DNA of 64,000 nt from Aquimarina sp. Aq107 (GCF_943733665.1 NZ_OX030782.1:1886501-1950500); one strand, 5' to 3'; shown: positions 42,589-51,389, numbered from the stretch's first letter. Notes: generated from the letters alone by a model not told the origin. Numbers and translations: made by a program.

Positions 42589-44103
42589 ATGCGGGTAAAT
42601 CCCTCTGAAATAGAAAAAAAAGAACAAAAAGTTCTATATGATTATCAGGCCAGAGATATCGATAAGATTTTTGGGCGTTTGCAGGAATTTTCTGGAAATT
42701 ATAATTTACTTTATCAATTACCGACCGGTGGAGGTAAAACGGTAATATTTTCTGAAATTGTTCGGAGATATATTGAAACTACTAAGAAAAAAGTAGTTGT
42801 GCTTACACACCGCATAGAACTGTGTGATCAGACATCTAATATGCTTACAGAATTTAATGTAAAGAATAAAATCATTAATAGTAATGTAAAAAAATTAGAA
42901 GATCAGCACGAATATATGTGTTTTGTAGCGATGGTTGAAACACTCAACAATCGTCTTAATGATGATCAACTGGAGATTGATAATGTGGGTATGGTTATTA
43001 TTGATGAAGCGCATTATAATTCTTTTAGAAAGTTATTTCGCTTTTTTGATACTTGTTTTATTCTAGGTGTTACCGCTACTCCTTTAAGTTCTAATATGAA
43101 ACTCCCAATGAAAGATAATTACAGGGAGTTAATAGTAGGGGATACTATCAATTCTCTAATAGGCAAAGGTTTTTTAGCTAAACCAGTTACTTATACTTAT
43201 GATGTTGGTCTTGGTTCATTAAAAATAGGAATGAATGGTGATTATACGGTCAAATCTTCAGAGGATTTGTATACAAATGCCCTGATGCAAGATAAGTTGC
43301 TAAAAGCATATGAGGAACGAGCAAAAGGTCAAAAAACACTTATTTTTAATAACGGAATCAATACATCCATTCAGGTTCATGATGTTTTTAATAGAGCAGG
43401 ATATCCGATACGACACTTAGATAACACCAATAGTAAGCAAGAAAGAGCAGATATTTTAAGATGGTTTAAATATACGGATGATGCAATCCTTACTTCAGTA
43501 AGTATTTTAACTACTGGTTTTGATGAACCTACGGTAAAAACTATTATTTTAAACCGTGCTACTAAGTCATTAACATTATATTTTCAAATGATAGGTAGAG
43601 GATCTAGAATATTGCCTAAAAAACCAGAATTCTCTATTATTGACATGGGTAATAATACTGCCCGTTTTGGTTTATGGAATGGAGAGATTGATTGGCAAAC
43701 GATATTTAGGTCTCCTGATTTCTATTATGATAGCCTTGTTAGTGATGATGAAATAGAGCGTAATTTTAAGTACGTTATGCCAGAAGAAATAAGAAAAGAA
43801 TTTAATAATTCTGTAGACATAGATTTTGATATTGAAGCTGAATATGCAAATACGAAAAAATATGGTCTACGTAGTAAGAGTGTTTTAGAAAAATCAATAG
43901 AACAACATGCTAAGATGTGTGCAGAAAATAGCGAAGATGTATTTGATGCCAGAATTCTTAGTAAATTGTTAGAACACGATATTGAATATCGCGTACGAAG
44001 ATATTCTTACTGTATTAGTAAAAGCACAAAAAATTATAGAGATTGGTTGCAGGAGGATTATGGAAGGAAATTAAGGTCCAAAATCAATCAGATGTTTTTA
44101 TAA
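42589..44103 (+). CDS. DEAD/DEAH-box superfamily 2 helicase
   Basis: 504 residues. Walker A is QLPTGGGKTVIFSEIV, motif II is IIDEAHYNSF, motif III VTATPLSSN, and motif VI FQMIGRGSRILPK. The layout resembles the SSL2/XPB-like ATP-dependent helicases of bacteria, such as YejH/RadD-type proteins, but the C-terminal ~130 residues after the helicase core (from about residue 375) carry no recognised domain. YejH/RadD acts in DNA double-strand break repair in E. coli; a similar role is a guess. It stands alone and converges on the MDR oxidoreductase gene 6 bp away. Confidence 0.85.
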   Translation: MRVNPSEIEKKEQKVLYDYQARDIDKIFGRLQEFSGNYNLLYQLPTGGGKTVIFSEIVRRYIETTKKKVVVLTHRIELCDQTSNMLTEFNVKNKIINSNVKKLEDQHEYMCFVAMVETLNNRLNDDQLEIDNVGMVIIDEAHYNSFRKLFRFFDTCFILGVTATPLSSNMKLPMKDNYRELIVGDTINSLIGKGFLAKPVTYTYDVGLGSLKIGMNGDYTVKSSEDLYTNALMQDKLLKAYEERAKGQKTLIFNNGINTSIQVHDVFNRAGYPIRHLDNTNSKQERADILRWFKYTDDAILTSVSILTTGFDEPTVKTIILNRATKSLTLYFQMIGRGSRILPKKPEFSIIDMGNNTARFGLWNGEIDWQTIFRSPDFYYDSLVSDDEIERNFKYVMPEEIRKEFNNSVDIDFDIEAEYANTKKYGLRSKSVLEKSIEQHAKMCAENSEDVFDARILSKLLEHDIEYRVRRYSYCISKSTKNYRDWLQEDYGRKLRSKINQMFL

Positions 44104-44109
44104 TAGTAT

Positions 44110-45171
44110 TTAAATTTTTACAATCAGTTTTCCTTTATTTTTACCAAGAAATAGCATATTTAATGCTTCAGGTAGTTTTTCAAACCCTTGTATAATAGTT
44201 TCCTGATATTGTATTAAACCATTTTGTACCCAAGGTGTCATTTCTAGGAGTAATTCTTCCATTCTATTATTATAATCTCTTGCAAGCACTCCTGTAATAG
44301 TTGCTCTTTTGTATAATATTTTATGCAGAAATCTTGGGCCCATTTCTGGTGTATCTAATCCACCTGAGTATTGGGATATTTGTCCACAAATAACTATTCG
44401 AGCATTGATATTAATATGTTCAAAAACAGCATCGGTGATATAACCACCTACATTGTCATAGTATATATCTATTCCTTCAGGTGATACCCGCTTTAATTCT
44501 TGGGACATTTCTTTTGCTGATGAATGATTCTTGTAATTTATTACTTCGTCTACGCCAATCGTTTTTTTGAGAAATTTTGTTTTTTCATCAGATCCTGCGA
44601 TACCGATAACTTTACAACCTTTTATTTTGGCAATTTGTACTACAATTTGTCCGACCGCTCCAGAAGCACCAGAGACAACAATAGTTTCGCCTTTCTTCGG
44701 TAAACCAGCTTCAAGAAGACCAAAATAAGCAATACGAGCAGGCATACCTAAAACACCTAAAGCTGTTGTAACAGAAACATCAATAGGATCTAATAAACGA
44801 AGACTACTAATTTCGGTAATAGCATATTCCTGCCAACCAGTATACGATAATACCCAATCTCCCTTTTTTAAAGAGGAACTATTATCATTAATGGCCACTA
44901 TTTGAGCAACAACCGCTCCGCCTTGAACAGTATTTAATGGATATGGCTCTTCCCAGGTATTATGTTTAGATTGTTGGATCCGCATATATGGATCTATGCT
45001 AAAATATACAGACTTTAGTAAGGCTTTTCCTAGTTTTACATCTGAAATAGAGATTACATTTTCTTCTAATGTATAATGACGTTGATCAACCAGTTTTTCA
45101 GGTCTTTTGGTATAAACCCACTGTTTATTTCGAAATTCGTTCACTTTCTTAAAAGGTGATTTTTTTGACAA
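44110..45171 (-). CDS. NADP-dependent oxidoreductase, zinc-free MDR family (2-alkenal reductase-like)
   Basis: 353 residues. The dinucleotide motif is VSGASGAVGQIVVQIAKIKG, and the family signature region YFSIDPYMRIQQ near residue 75 plus YDNVGGYITDAVFEHININA match the leukotriene B4 12-hydroxydehydrogenase / curcumin reductase group that reduces alpha,beta-unsaturated carbonyls with NADPH. No zinc ligands. The start is a TTG at 45171; no ATG lies before the conserved N-terminus, and the codon is 13 bp after the racemase stop. Last gene of a PhzF-racemase-MDR operon. Confidence 0.88.
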   Translation of the reverse strand: MSKKSPFKKVNEFRNKQWVYTKRPEKLVDQRHYTLEENVISISDVKLGKALLKSVYFSIDPYMRIQQSKHNTWEEPYPLNTVQGGAVVAQIVAINDNSSSLKKGDWVLSYTGWQEYAITEISSLRLLDPIDVSVTTALGVLGMPARIAYFGLLEAGLPKKGETIVVSGASGAVGQIVVQIAKIKGCKVIGIAGSDEKTKFLKKTIGVDEVINYKNHSSAKEMSQELKRVSPEGIDIYYDNVGGYITDAVFEHININARIVICGQISQYSGGLDTPEMGPRFLHKILYKRATITGVLARDYNNRMEELLLEMTPWVQNGLIQYQETIIQGFEKLPEALNMLFLGKNKGKLIVKI

Positions 45172-45184
45172 TTTTTGTTGTTGA

Positions 45185-45877
45185 TTAATTCTTTAATGCA
45201 ATTTCTACAGCTCTTTCTGCATGAATCTTTGTAGTATTGAATATTGGAATATCTACGTCTTCTTGTTTTATTAATAAAGGTATTTCGGTGCAGCCAAGAA
45301 TAACACCTTCTGCTCCTTTGTTTTCTAGATCTTTTATGATACGCTTATATACTTCTCTTGAATTACTTTGAATATTTCCAAGGACTAATTCCTCATAAAT
45401 AACCTTATGTATAAGTTCTCTATCATCGACATCTGGAATTATAACATCAATTCCATATTTTTTATGAATTGTTCTATAAAAATCTCTTTCCATGGTGAAC
45501 TTAGTACCTAAAAGTGCAAGTTTTTGCAATCCTTTGGATTTAATTTTTTTTCCTGTAGCATCCGCAATATGTAGAAAGGGAATCGTTATGTTTTTAACAA
45601 TTTCTTCACTACACAAGTGCATTGTATTAGTACAAAGAATTATTAAATCTGCTCCGGCATTTTCTAGTTGTTTTGCAGATTTGATCATGTATTTAGTTAA
45701 GCCATTCCAGTCATCTTTTCTTTGTAATTTTTCAATTTCTGCAAAATCAACAGAAACCATAATAGATTTTGCAGAATGAAAACCGCCTAGTTCATCCTTT
45801 ATTTTTTTGTTTATCAATTCATAATAAACCGCAGAGGATTCCCAACTCATACCTCCAATTAATCCAATAGTTTTCAT
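45185..45877 (-). CDS. Aspartate/glutamate racemase family protein
   Basis: 230 residues. The N-terminus GLIGGMSWESSAVYYELIN is the family signature. Both catalytic Cys are present: LCTNTMHLCSEEI and VILGCTEIPLLI. This fits the PLP-independent amino-acid racemases of the YgeA/broad-specificity type. The substrate cannot be named. It is in an operon with a PhzF isomerase (13 bp upstream) and an oxidoreductase, which suggests small-metabolite handling. Confidence 0.92.
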   Translation of the reverse strand: MKTIGLIGGMSWESSAVYYELINKKIKDELGGFHSAKSIMVSVDFAEIEKLQRKDDWNGLTKYMIKSAKQLENAGADLIILCTNTMHLCSEEIVKNITIPFLHIADATGKKIKSKGLQKLALLGTKFTMERDFYRTIHKKYGIDVIIPDVDDRELIHKVIYEELVLGNIQSNSREVYKRIIKDLENKGAEGVILGCTEIPLLIKQEDVDIPIFNTTKIHAERAVEIALKN

Positions 45878-45890
45878 AGTTTATCTGTTT

Positions 45891-46676
45891 TTATATTTTT
45901 ATTTCACCAACTAAATAAGGAACTGAATATCCGCTAAGAAAAACACGATCTCCCTCTAATTTACAATCTAACTCACCACCTCTTTTTGATAATTGTTTGG
46001 CTAGTAGTTTTGTTTTACCTAGTTTTTCTGCCCAAAAAGGTACTAAAGCAGAATGTGCGGATCCAGTCACGGGATCTTCTAGAGGGATTTCAGGATTGGC
46101 ATCGAATACTCTAGATACAAAATCCGAATTTTTACCTTCAGTAGTGATTATGGTACATAAATAGGGGAGTCCTTTCAGAAGCTCTAACTTGGGTTCTTCT
46201 GCTAATACTTCATCTTCAGAACCAACAGTGATAATTAGATCTCGTCCCGCAAAAGCTTTTAACGGTTTGGATTGGAAAGCTTCAAATACTTCTTTCGGAA
46301 TATCAATAGGTTGTGGAGGTCGAGAAGGAAAATCTAATGTAATAGACCCGTTATCTTCTCTTTTAGCTTTTAGGATACCACTTTTAGAAGAAAATGCTAC
46401 TTCACTAATTGCAGTGTCAATATAATTAAAAATGACATATGCAGAAGCTAAAGTTGCATGACCACATAAATCGATTTCTGCATAGGGCATAAACCATCTA
46501 ATTTCATAGATATCCTCTTTTTTTACGAAATAACCCGTTTCTGCTAAATTATTTTCAACCGCAATGTTTAACAAAGTTTGGTCATCTAACCAATGAGGTA
46601 AATGACATATAGCCGCTGGATTTCCTCCGAACAGTTTTTGGGTAAAGGCATCAATCTGATATATTGGAATTTTCAT
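45891..46676 (-). CDS. PhzF-family isomerase
   Basis: 261 residues. N-terminus PIYQIDAFTQKLFGGNPAAI with the catalytic Glu in NNLAETGYFVKK; the second half repeats the fold with DPVTGSAHSALVPFWAEKLG. PhzF proteins have the diaminopimelate-epimerase fold; PhzF itself isomerises a phenazine precursor, but most relatives are of unknown substrate. No phenazine genes are near, so phenazine synthesis is not implied. First gene of the three-gene operon. Confidence 0.93.
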   Translation of the reverse strand: MKIPIYQIDAFTQKLFGGNPAAICHLPHWLDDQTLLNIAVENNLAETGYFVKKEDIYEIRWFMPYAEIDLCGHATLASAYVIFNYIDTAISEVAFSSKSGILKAKREDNGSITLDFPSRPPQPIDIPKEVFEAFQSKPLKAFAGRDLIITVGSEDEVLAEEPKLELLKGLPYLCTIITTEGKNSDFVSRVFDANPEIPLEDPVTGSAHSALVPFWAEKLGKTKLLAKQLSKRGGELDCKLEGDRVFLSGYSVPYLVGEIKI

Positions 46677-46762
46677 GGATAGTAGTTTTTAATGGTTTGT
46701 GGAGATCTTATTATAACCGATATAATGTTTTTAATGAGTATGATGTTTATTTTTTTTTACGC

Positions 46763-47359
46763 TTAATATATTTTTAGAATTTGTCCACTATTAGTTGTAT
46801 TCAAAGAGTATTCATATATTTTCACGACATCTTCAATTTCTACGGGAAAATAGCCTGCAAATTTCTTGTCTTTAGGAAAGTCACCTGATATAGCTCCTGG
46901 TGCTACTGTATTTAAACGAATGCCTCTGTTTAATTCTTTTGAAGCTGCATTAACAAAACTATGAATAGCACCATTTACTAAAGATAATGCTACCGCGTTA
47001 GGTTCGTAATGTTCTGCTAAAATACCTGTAGTTAGGGTGATTGAGCCGTGATCATTCATATAGTCTTTTGCTATGTGTACTAAGTTTACTTGTCCCATTA
47101 ATTTACTTTTTATTCCGAGATAATAATCCTCTTCTTTAAGATCATATAGTGATTTCCAGGATGCTGTACCAGCTGCATTTATAACGGCATCTAGTTTAGG
47201 TAATTTTTCGAATAGTTGTCTGATTGATTCTTGATTGGTAATGTCAATGGGATAGGAGGGACTGTTTCTATGTGCACCATATACCTGGTGATGTTCTTGT
47301 AGGGATTCGTAGATAGATTTGCCGATTGTCCCTGTAGATCCTATTATTAATATCTTCAT
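46763..47359 (-). CDS. Short-chain dehydrogenase/reductase without YxxxK
   Basis: 198 residues. NAD(P)-binding motif ILIIGSTGTIGKSIYESL, the NAG-like motif INAAGTASW, and the segment RLNTVAPGAISGDFPKD. The normal catalytic YxxxK is absent: the aligned region reads VALSLVNGAIHSFVNAASKE, with Leu and Asn at the Tyr and Lys positions. A subgroup of ~200-residue bacterial SDRs is like this and its chemistry is unknown. It lies downstream of an ArsR gene, and a 22-bp operator-like palindrome (47365-47386) sits just before its start. Confidence 0.85.
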   Translation of the reverse strand: MKILIIGSTGTIGKSIYESLQEHHQVYGAHRNSPSYPIDITNQESIRQLFEKLPKLDAVINAAGTASWKSLYDLKEEDYYLGIKSKLMGQVNLVHIAKDYMNDHGSITLTTGILAEHYEPNAVALSLVNGAIHSFVNAASKELNRGIRLNTVAPGAISGDFPKDKKFAGYFPVEIEDVVKIYEYSLNTTNSGQILKIY

Positions 47360-47364
47360 AATTA

Positions 47365-47386
47365 TATATTTAATTTTATAAATATG
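47365..47386 (-). promoter_or_regulatory. Putative ArsR operator before the short-chain dehydrogenase
   Basis: TATATTTAATTTTATAAATATG, differing in one base from the perfect palindrome at 47725-47746. It ends 6 bp before the SDR start codon. The same sequence occurring only at these two places in the locus points to binding by the ArsR protein encoded between them. Confidence 0.6.
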
Positions 47387-47400
47387 TTGTTCTAAATTTT

Positions 47401-47712
47401 TTATAAATTATCTTTTATTTCATCAATGTATTGTTGTATAATTTTTTCATTTCTTTTGAAATAAGTCCATTTCCCATGTCTAGTTGGAGTTAATAAACCT
47501 GCTTTATTCATAATAGCCAAGTAGTGAGAAATAGTAGGTTGTGATAAACCTGATTTTTCTTTAATAAATTGACCACATACGCCAAAATCAAAATGACCGA
47601 GTTCTGAATGGGGAGGAAAATTAGATTCAGGATCTTTTAACCAATTCAAAATTTCTAATCTCGTTAAATTAGCTAATGCTTTATTTATTTCTAGTACTTG
47701 TTCCTTATTCAC
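47401..47712 (-). CDS. ArsR-family transcriptional regulator
   Basis: 103 residues, a winged-helix DNA-binding protein. The recognition region is KSGLSQPTISHYLAIMNKAG, followed by the wing TPTRHGKWTYFKRNE. A single Cys in FGVCGQFIKE does not give a standard metal site, so it may respond to a small molecule or redox signal rather than arsenic. The start is a GTG at 47712. A TATATTTG box lies so close (47724-47717) that the transcript would be nearly leaderless. Identical operator-like palindromes lie before this gene and before the co-directional SDR gene, so it probably represses itself and the SDR. Confidence 0.9.
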   Translation of the reverse strand: MNKEQVLEINKALANLTRLEILNWLKDPESNFPPHSELGHFDFGVCGQFIKEKSGLSQPTISHYLAIMNKAGLLTPTRHGKWTYFKRNEKIIQQYIDEIKDNL

Positions 47713-47716
47713 GAAT

Positions 47717-47724
47717 CAAATATA
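47717..47724 (-). promoter_or_regulatory. -7 promoter box of the ArsR gene
   Basis: TATATTTG on the minus strand, directly next to the operator palindrome (47725-47746) and 4 bp before the GTG start. A bound regulator would cover the -33/-7 spacer and block the promoter. Confidence 0.55.
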
Positions 47725-47746
47725 CATATTTAATTTTATAAATATG
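47725..47746 (-). promoter_or_regulatory. Putative ArsR operator before its own gene
   Basis: CATATTTAATTTTATAAATATG: perfect 8-bp inverted repeat (CATATTTA / TAAATATG) with a 6-bp centre. It lies immediately upstream of the -7 box of the ArsR gene, the classic position for autorepression. Confidence 0.65.
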
Positions 47747-47788
47747 TTTTACTTTGTTAAATAATTATCATTTTACAAAGTAATCTAT

Positions 47789-48823
47789 TTATATATTCCT
47801 AATTAATACATTAGTATATCGTTCTAGATTTTTTAATACAATATCACTTCCTTTTACAACTACTTCTAATGGATTATCTCCTTTGTATACTGGGAGTTCT
47901 GTAGTTCCCGAAAACCGTTTGTCTAGACCACGAAGCAAAGAACCACCACCTGTTAAAAATATACCTGTATTATAGATGTCAGCAGATATTTCTGGAGGTA
48001 TATTAGATAAAGTATCTAGTATGTGATTTTCTATCTGTGTTATTGATTTGTCAAGACTTTTAGATATTTCTTTATATGTTATGTACGCTTGCTTAGGTTT
48101 ACCAGTTAAGATATCTCTTCCTTGTATTGGTGTATTTTTAGGAGGTACTTCTAAAGTATCTACAGCAGATCCGATATTAATTTTTATACTTTCAGCAGTA
48201 TTTTCGCCTATATGCAAGTTGTGTTTCTCTCTTATGTACTGTATGATATCATTGTTAAATACATTACCAGCAATTTTTACAGATTTACCGGCAATTATTC
48301 CTCCTAGAGTTATAACAGCTATTTCTGTGGTACCACCTCCAATATCAATTACCATATGACCTTTTGGTTGTAATACATCAATACCAGCTCCTATAGCCGC
48401 TGCCATAGGTTCCGAAATTAGATATATTTTTTTTGCATTTAATCGTCTTGCAGATTCTTTTACTGCTCGCATTTCTACTTTGGTAATCCCACAAGGTATT
48501 GCAATAATCATATTATATGATTTGATAAAAATAGCGCTACTTATATCAGATAATTTCTTTATCAGAATCTTAAGCATTTTTTCTGATAGATCGAAATTAG
48601 CAATAACTCCATTTCTTAAAGGATAACAAGTCTTTATATTTTTATGAATTTTGCCTCGCATTGAACTCGCTTCTTTTCCAACAGCGATTATTTTTCCTGT
48701 AATTTTATTTACTGCTATTACTGAGGGTGCATCTATTGCTATTTTACCTTTATGAGTTATTAATGTGTTAGTTGTACCAAGATCTACGGCTATCTTATTG
48801 GTTAAGAAATCAAAAAAGCCCAT
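47789..48823 (-). CDS. mreB: MreB-like actin homologue, orphan
   Basis: 344 residues, full length. N-terminus KIAVDLGTTNTLITHKGKI is the first phosphate motif; IDIGGGTTEIAVI and GIFLTGGGSLLRGLDK are the second phosphate and adenosine motifs. MreB polymerises under the membrane and directs peptidoglycan synthesis. The usual mreBCD partners are not adjacent on either side, and the residue spacing in VNKITGKIIAVGKEASSMRG is slightly divergent, so this may be a second MreB rather than the main cell-shape gene. Monocistronic. Confidence 0.9.
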   Translation of the reverse strand: MGFFDFLTNKIAVDLGTTNTLITHKGKIAIDAPSVIAVNKITGKIIAVGKEASSMRGKIHKNIKTCYPLRNGVIANFDLSEKMLKILIKKLSDISSAIFIKSYNMIIAIPCGITKVEMRAVKESARRLNAKKIYLISEPMAAAIGAGIDVLQPKGHMVIDIGGGTTEIAVITLGGIIAGKSVKIAGNVFNNDIIQYIREKHNLHIGENTAESIKINIGSAVDTLEVPPKNTPIQGRDILTGKPKQAYITYKEISKSLDKSITQIENHILDTLSNIPPEISADIYNTGIFLTGGGSLLRGLDKRFSGTTELPVYKGDNPLEVVVKGSDIVLKNLERYTNVLIRNI

Positions 48824-49162
48824 GTTTGTGTGTTAAGTTAGTATCGATTAGCATTGTATAAATAAATCATTCGCTACAATGATGTTATACATTTGGGTTG
48901 CTAATTCATTATAACTCTGATATACATATTATATTGTTAGATGTATTTTAAAACACTGATATTCAACCACATGTGTTTTATTGTATTTTGACCTGTACTA
49001 TTAATCAAATAATTTAATATATGATGTACTATGTATATATCTGTACTTATAAAGTTAATATTTGGTTCATTCTTGATGGTCTTATCCGTTTTATTTGATG
49101 TCTTATAAAATTTTTGTCGCTAACTATCGTTTTCCAGATAGTTTCTTTTATTTTTGCTGCTA
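48824..49162. other. 339-bp divergent region between mreB and porQ
   Basis: No gene is seen. TACATTTG at 48888-48895 (plus strand) matches a -7 box but has no TTG at the right spacing and lies 270 bp before porQ. A 7-bp hairpin AACTATC / GATAGTT (49122-49143), followed by TTTCTTTTATTTTTG, lies just before porQ and looks like a weak terminator or leader structure. TATTTTTG (49149-49156) is too close to the porQ start to be certain. Confidence 0.4.
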
Positions 49163-50182
49163 ATGATGCGTAGATATATATTTTTGGTAATCATTTTTTT
49201 TACCACATTAACCTATTCACAGATAGGAGGTAGGTATACTTATCAATTCTTGAATTTGGTTTCTTCGCCAAAACAGGCTGCGCTTGGTGGTAAGTATGTT
49301 ACTGGTTATAATATGGACCCTACTTCGGCGATGCTTAATCCAGCTACGATTAATATCGAAATGGATAATCAATTATCTATAAATTATGTGAATTATATTG
49401 CTGATGTTAATTATGGATCAGTATCATACGCAAAAGCATTCGGAGAAAAACAAAGAGTATTTCATGCTGGAATTACTTATATCAATTATGGTAAGTTTGA
49501 TGGATTTGATGAGTTTGGAAATGAAACTGGTGATTTTGGTGCTGGAGAAGTAGCAATTTCAGTTGGATACGGATATACAATTCCTAATTCAAATTTTCAT
49601 GTTGGTGCGAGTGGTAAATTTATCTCTTCCAAATTAGAAGAATACACTTCTTTAGGAGGCGCGCTGGATTTAGGTTTGATTTATCATAATCCAGAATCAA
49701 AGTTTGATTTTGGTTTTGCGGTTCGTAATCTTGGAACCCAATTTACTACATATGACAATACTAGAGAGGACTTACCTTTATCTGTAGATATGGGAATTGC
49801 TCAAACTCTAAAAAATGTACCTATTAGATGGAATTTTACATTAGAAAATCTTCAGGTTTGGGATGTTGCTTTTAGAAATCCAGCTAGAGATATTACAGAT
49901 CTCGAGGGAAATGTAGAGGCCGATGATCCTAGTTTTGTAAATAATGCGTTACGCCACGTTGTAGTAGGGTTAGAGTTTTTTCCTGAAAGTGGTTTCAATA
50001 TTCGTTTAGGATATAATTTTAGAAGATCAGAAGAATTGAGAATAGAAGATCAAAGGTCTTTTGCTGGACTAAGTGGTGGTTTTTCTTTAAAATTAGGGAA
50101 GTTTAGGTTTGCCTATTCATATGCCCGTTATAATTCGGCGGCTTCGTCCAGTACTTTTGGTGTTAATGTAAATCTTCAATAG
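49163..50182 (+). CDS. porQ: Type IX secretion system protein PorQ
   Basis: 339 residues from the ATG at 49163 (a second ATG follows directly); signal peptide ends LTYSQ. The mature part follows the PorQ pattern: QFLNLVSSPKQAALGGKYVT, NPATINIEMDNQLSINYVNY, then VFHAGITYINYGKFDGFDEF and further barrel strands to the end. PorQ is an outer-membrane protein needed by the type IX system that exports and anchors surface proteins in Bacteroidota. cmk follows with a 1-base overlap, the arrangement common in this phylum. Confidence 0.93.
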   Translation: MMRRYIFLVIIFFTTLTYSQIGGRYTYQFLNLVSSPKQAALGGKYVTGYNMDPTSAMLNPATINIEMDNQLSINYVNYIADVNYGSVSYAKAFGEKQRVFHAGITYINYGKFDGFDEFGNETGDFGAGEVAISVGYGYTIPNSNFHVGASGKFISSKLEEYTSLGGALDLGLIYHNPESKFDFGFAVRNLGTQFTTYDNTREDLPLSVDMGIAQTLKNVPIRWNFTLENLQVWDVAFRNPARDITDLEGNVEADDPSFVNNALRHVVVGLEFFPESGFNIRLGYNFRRSEELRIEDQRSFAGLSGGFSLKLGKFRFAYSYARYNSAASSSTFGVNVNLQ

Positions 50183-50883
50183 TGAATCACAAAATAATAA
50201 TAGCAATAGACGGGTATTCTTCAACTGGTAAAAGTACAGTTGCAAGACAATTAGCAAGGGAATTAGGATATATATATGTTGACACAGGTGCGATGTATCG
50301 CGCTGTTACATTGTATGCTATGAATCAAGGTTATATTGATGAAAATACTTTTGATAAAGATGCCTTGATTCAAAACCTTCATTTGATTAATATCAGGTTC
50401 GAAGTTAGTGCTATTACTGGTTTAGCTGAAGTGTTTTTGAATGATGTTAATGTCGAAAAAGAAATTAGAACACTTAAGGTTTCTAGACAAGTGAGTCCTG
50501 TAGCTGCAATATCTTCTGTTCGAAGAAAGTTAGTTGAGCAACAACAACTAATGGGGAAAAATAGAGGTATTGTAATGGATGGAAGAGATATTGGTACTGT
50601 CGTTTTTCCTAATGCAGAATTAAAGTTATTTATGACTGCTACCTCCAAAGATAGGGCAGAAAGAAGATATAAAGAGCTTATAGAACGCGGAGAAGATGTT
50701 ACTTATGAGGATGTTTTGAAAAATGTAGTTAATAGAGATCATATTGATAGTACAAGAAAAGACTCTCCATTGCGTAAAGCTGAAGATGCAATAGAAATTG
50801 ATAACTCAAATCTTACACTTGTTGAACAGTTTGAGCAAATCCTTACTATTGCTAAAAAAGCAATTGCTAAAGAGAAAAAATAA
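50182..50883 (+). CDS. cmk: Cytidylate kinase
   Basis: 233 residues. P-loop IAIDGYSSTGKSTVARQLA, YVDTGAMYRAVTLYA, GRDIGTVVFPNAELKLFMTA and RDHIDSTRKDSPLRKAED are the family's conserved blocks. It phosphorylates CMP and dCMP with ATP. The start is a GTG whose G is the last base of the porQ stop codon TAG, so the two are translationally coupled. Confidence 0.97.
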   Translation: MNHKIIIAIDGYSSTGKSTVARQLARELGYIYVDTGAMYRAVTLYAMNQGYIDENTFDKDALIQNLHLINIRFEVSAITGLAEVFLNDVNVEKEIRTLKVSRQVSPVAAISSVRRKLVEQQQLMGKNRGIVMDGRDIGTVVFPNAELKLFMTATSKDRAERRYKELIERGEDVTYEDVLKNVVNRDHIDSTRKDSPLRKAEDAIEIDNSNLTLVEQFEQILTIAKKAIAKEKK

Positions 50884-50920
50884 TATCCTTTTCTATGTAA
50901 CTATAAATAAAAAGTAACAA

Positions 50921-51238
50921 TTAGTAAGCGTTAACTTCTCTTAGTTCGTAGAATAACATTTTTCCTTTAGTCCATTCTATCAATTCCTTTGATGTATCTG
51001 CTTTCTTTACTAAAATAACTCTGTTTAAAATAAGAATTTTATCCTTGATCTTATATCTTAACGGTATTGTAGTATCAGAAACTGCATATAAGGGAGTTTC
51101 TTTTATTATTTGATATTCCTTTCCATTATTCAATACAACAGTTTTTTTAGACTCATAAATTATATTAGTTTTGGATAAAACTTGCCCATAGCCAGATATA
51201 GCAACTGCTAGAAAAAATAAAAATAAAATCGACTTCAT
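50921..51238 (-). CDS. Small exported protein of unknown function
   Basis: 105 residues. Signal peptide MKSILFLFFLAVAISGYGQ. The mature ~85 residues are basic and beta-rich (KKTVVLNNGKEYQIIKETPL, KILILNRVILVKKADTSKEL) with no recognised domain. It converges on cmk and is transcribed alone. Function unknown. Confidence 0.65.
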   Translation of the reverse strand: MKSILFLFFLAVAISGYGQVLSKTNIIYESKKTVVLNNGKEYQIIKETPLYAVSDTTIPLRYKIKDKILILNRVILVKKADTSKELIEWTKGKMLFYELREVNAY

Positions 51239-51332
51239 AATTATTCGATAGTTTTAGCGGGGCATTTTTACGGTAAAACCTCAAATTTACACATTTTTTT
51301 ATTCTATGAAAGTATTTTCTTATAAAGACAAA

Positions 51333-51361
51333 AAAAAGACCGCTTCAAAAGCGATCTTTTT
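51333..51361 (-). terminator. Terminator of the LysM gene
   Basis: AAAAAGA-C-CGCT / AGCG-A-TCTTTTT, 11 pairs with one internal mismatch and a 5-nt loop; the minus strand continues with TTTTTTG. 28 bp after the stop at 51390. Confidence 0.7.
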
Positions 51362-51389
51362 AATATATGTGTTATAACGTTTATCTAAT

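Noticed and set aside
45891-46676. Phenazine biosynthesis cluster
   Set aside because: Only a PhzF-fold isomerase is present; the other phz genes are missing. PhzF relatives are common without phenazine production.
47401-47712. Arsenic or metal resistance operon
   Set aside because: The ArsR protein has only one Cys and no efflux or reductase genes follow.
48888-48895. Promoter of an unannotated small RNA
   Set aside because: A TACATTTG box alone, without -33 element or terminator downstream, is expected by chance in such AT-rich DNA.
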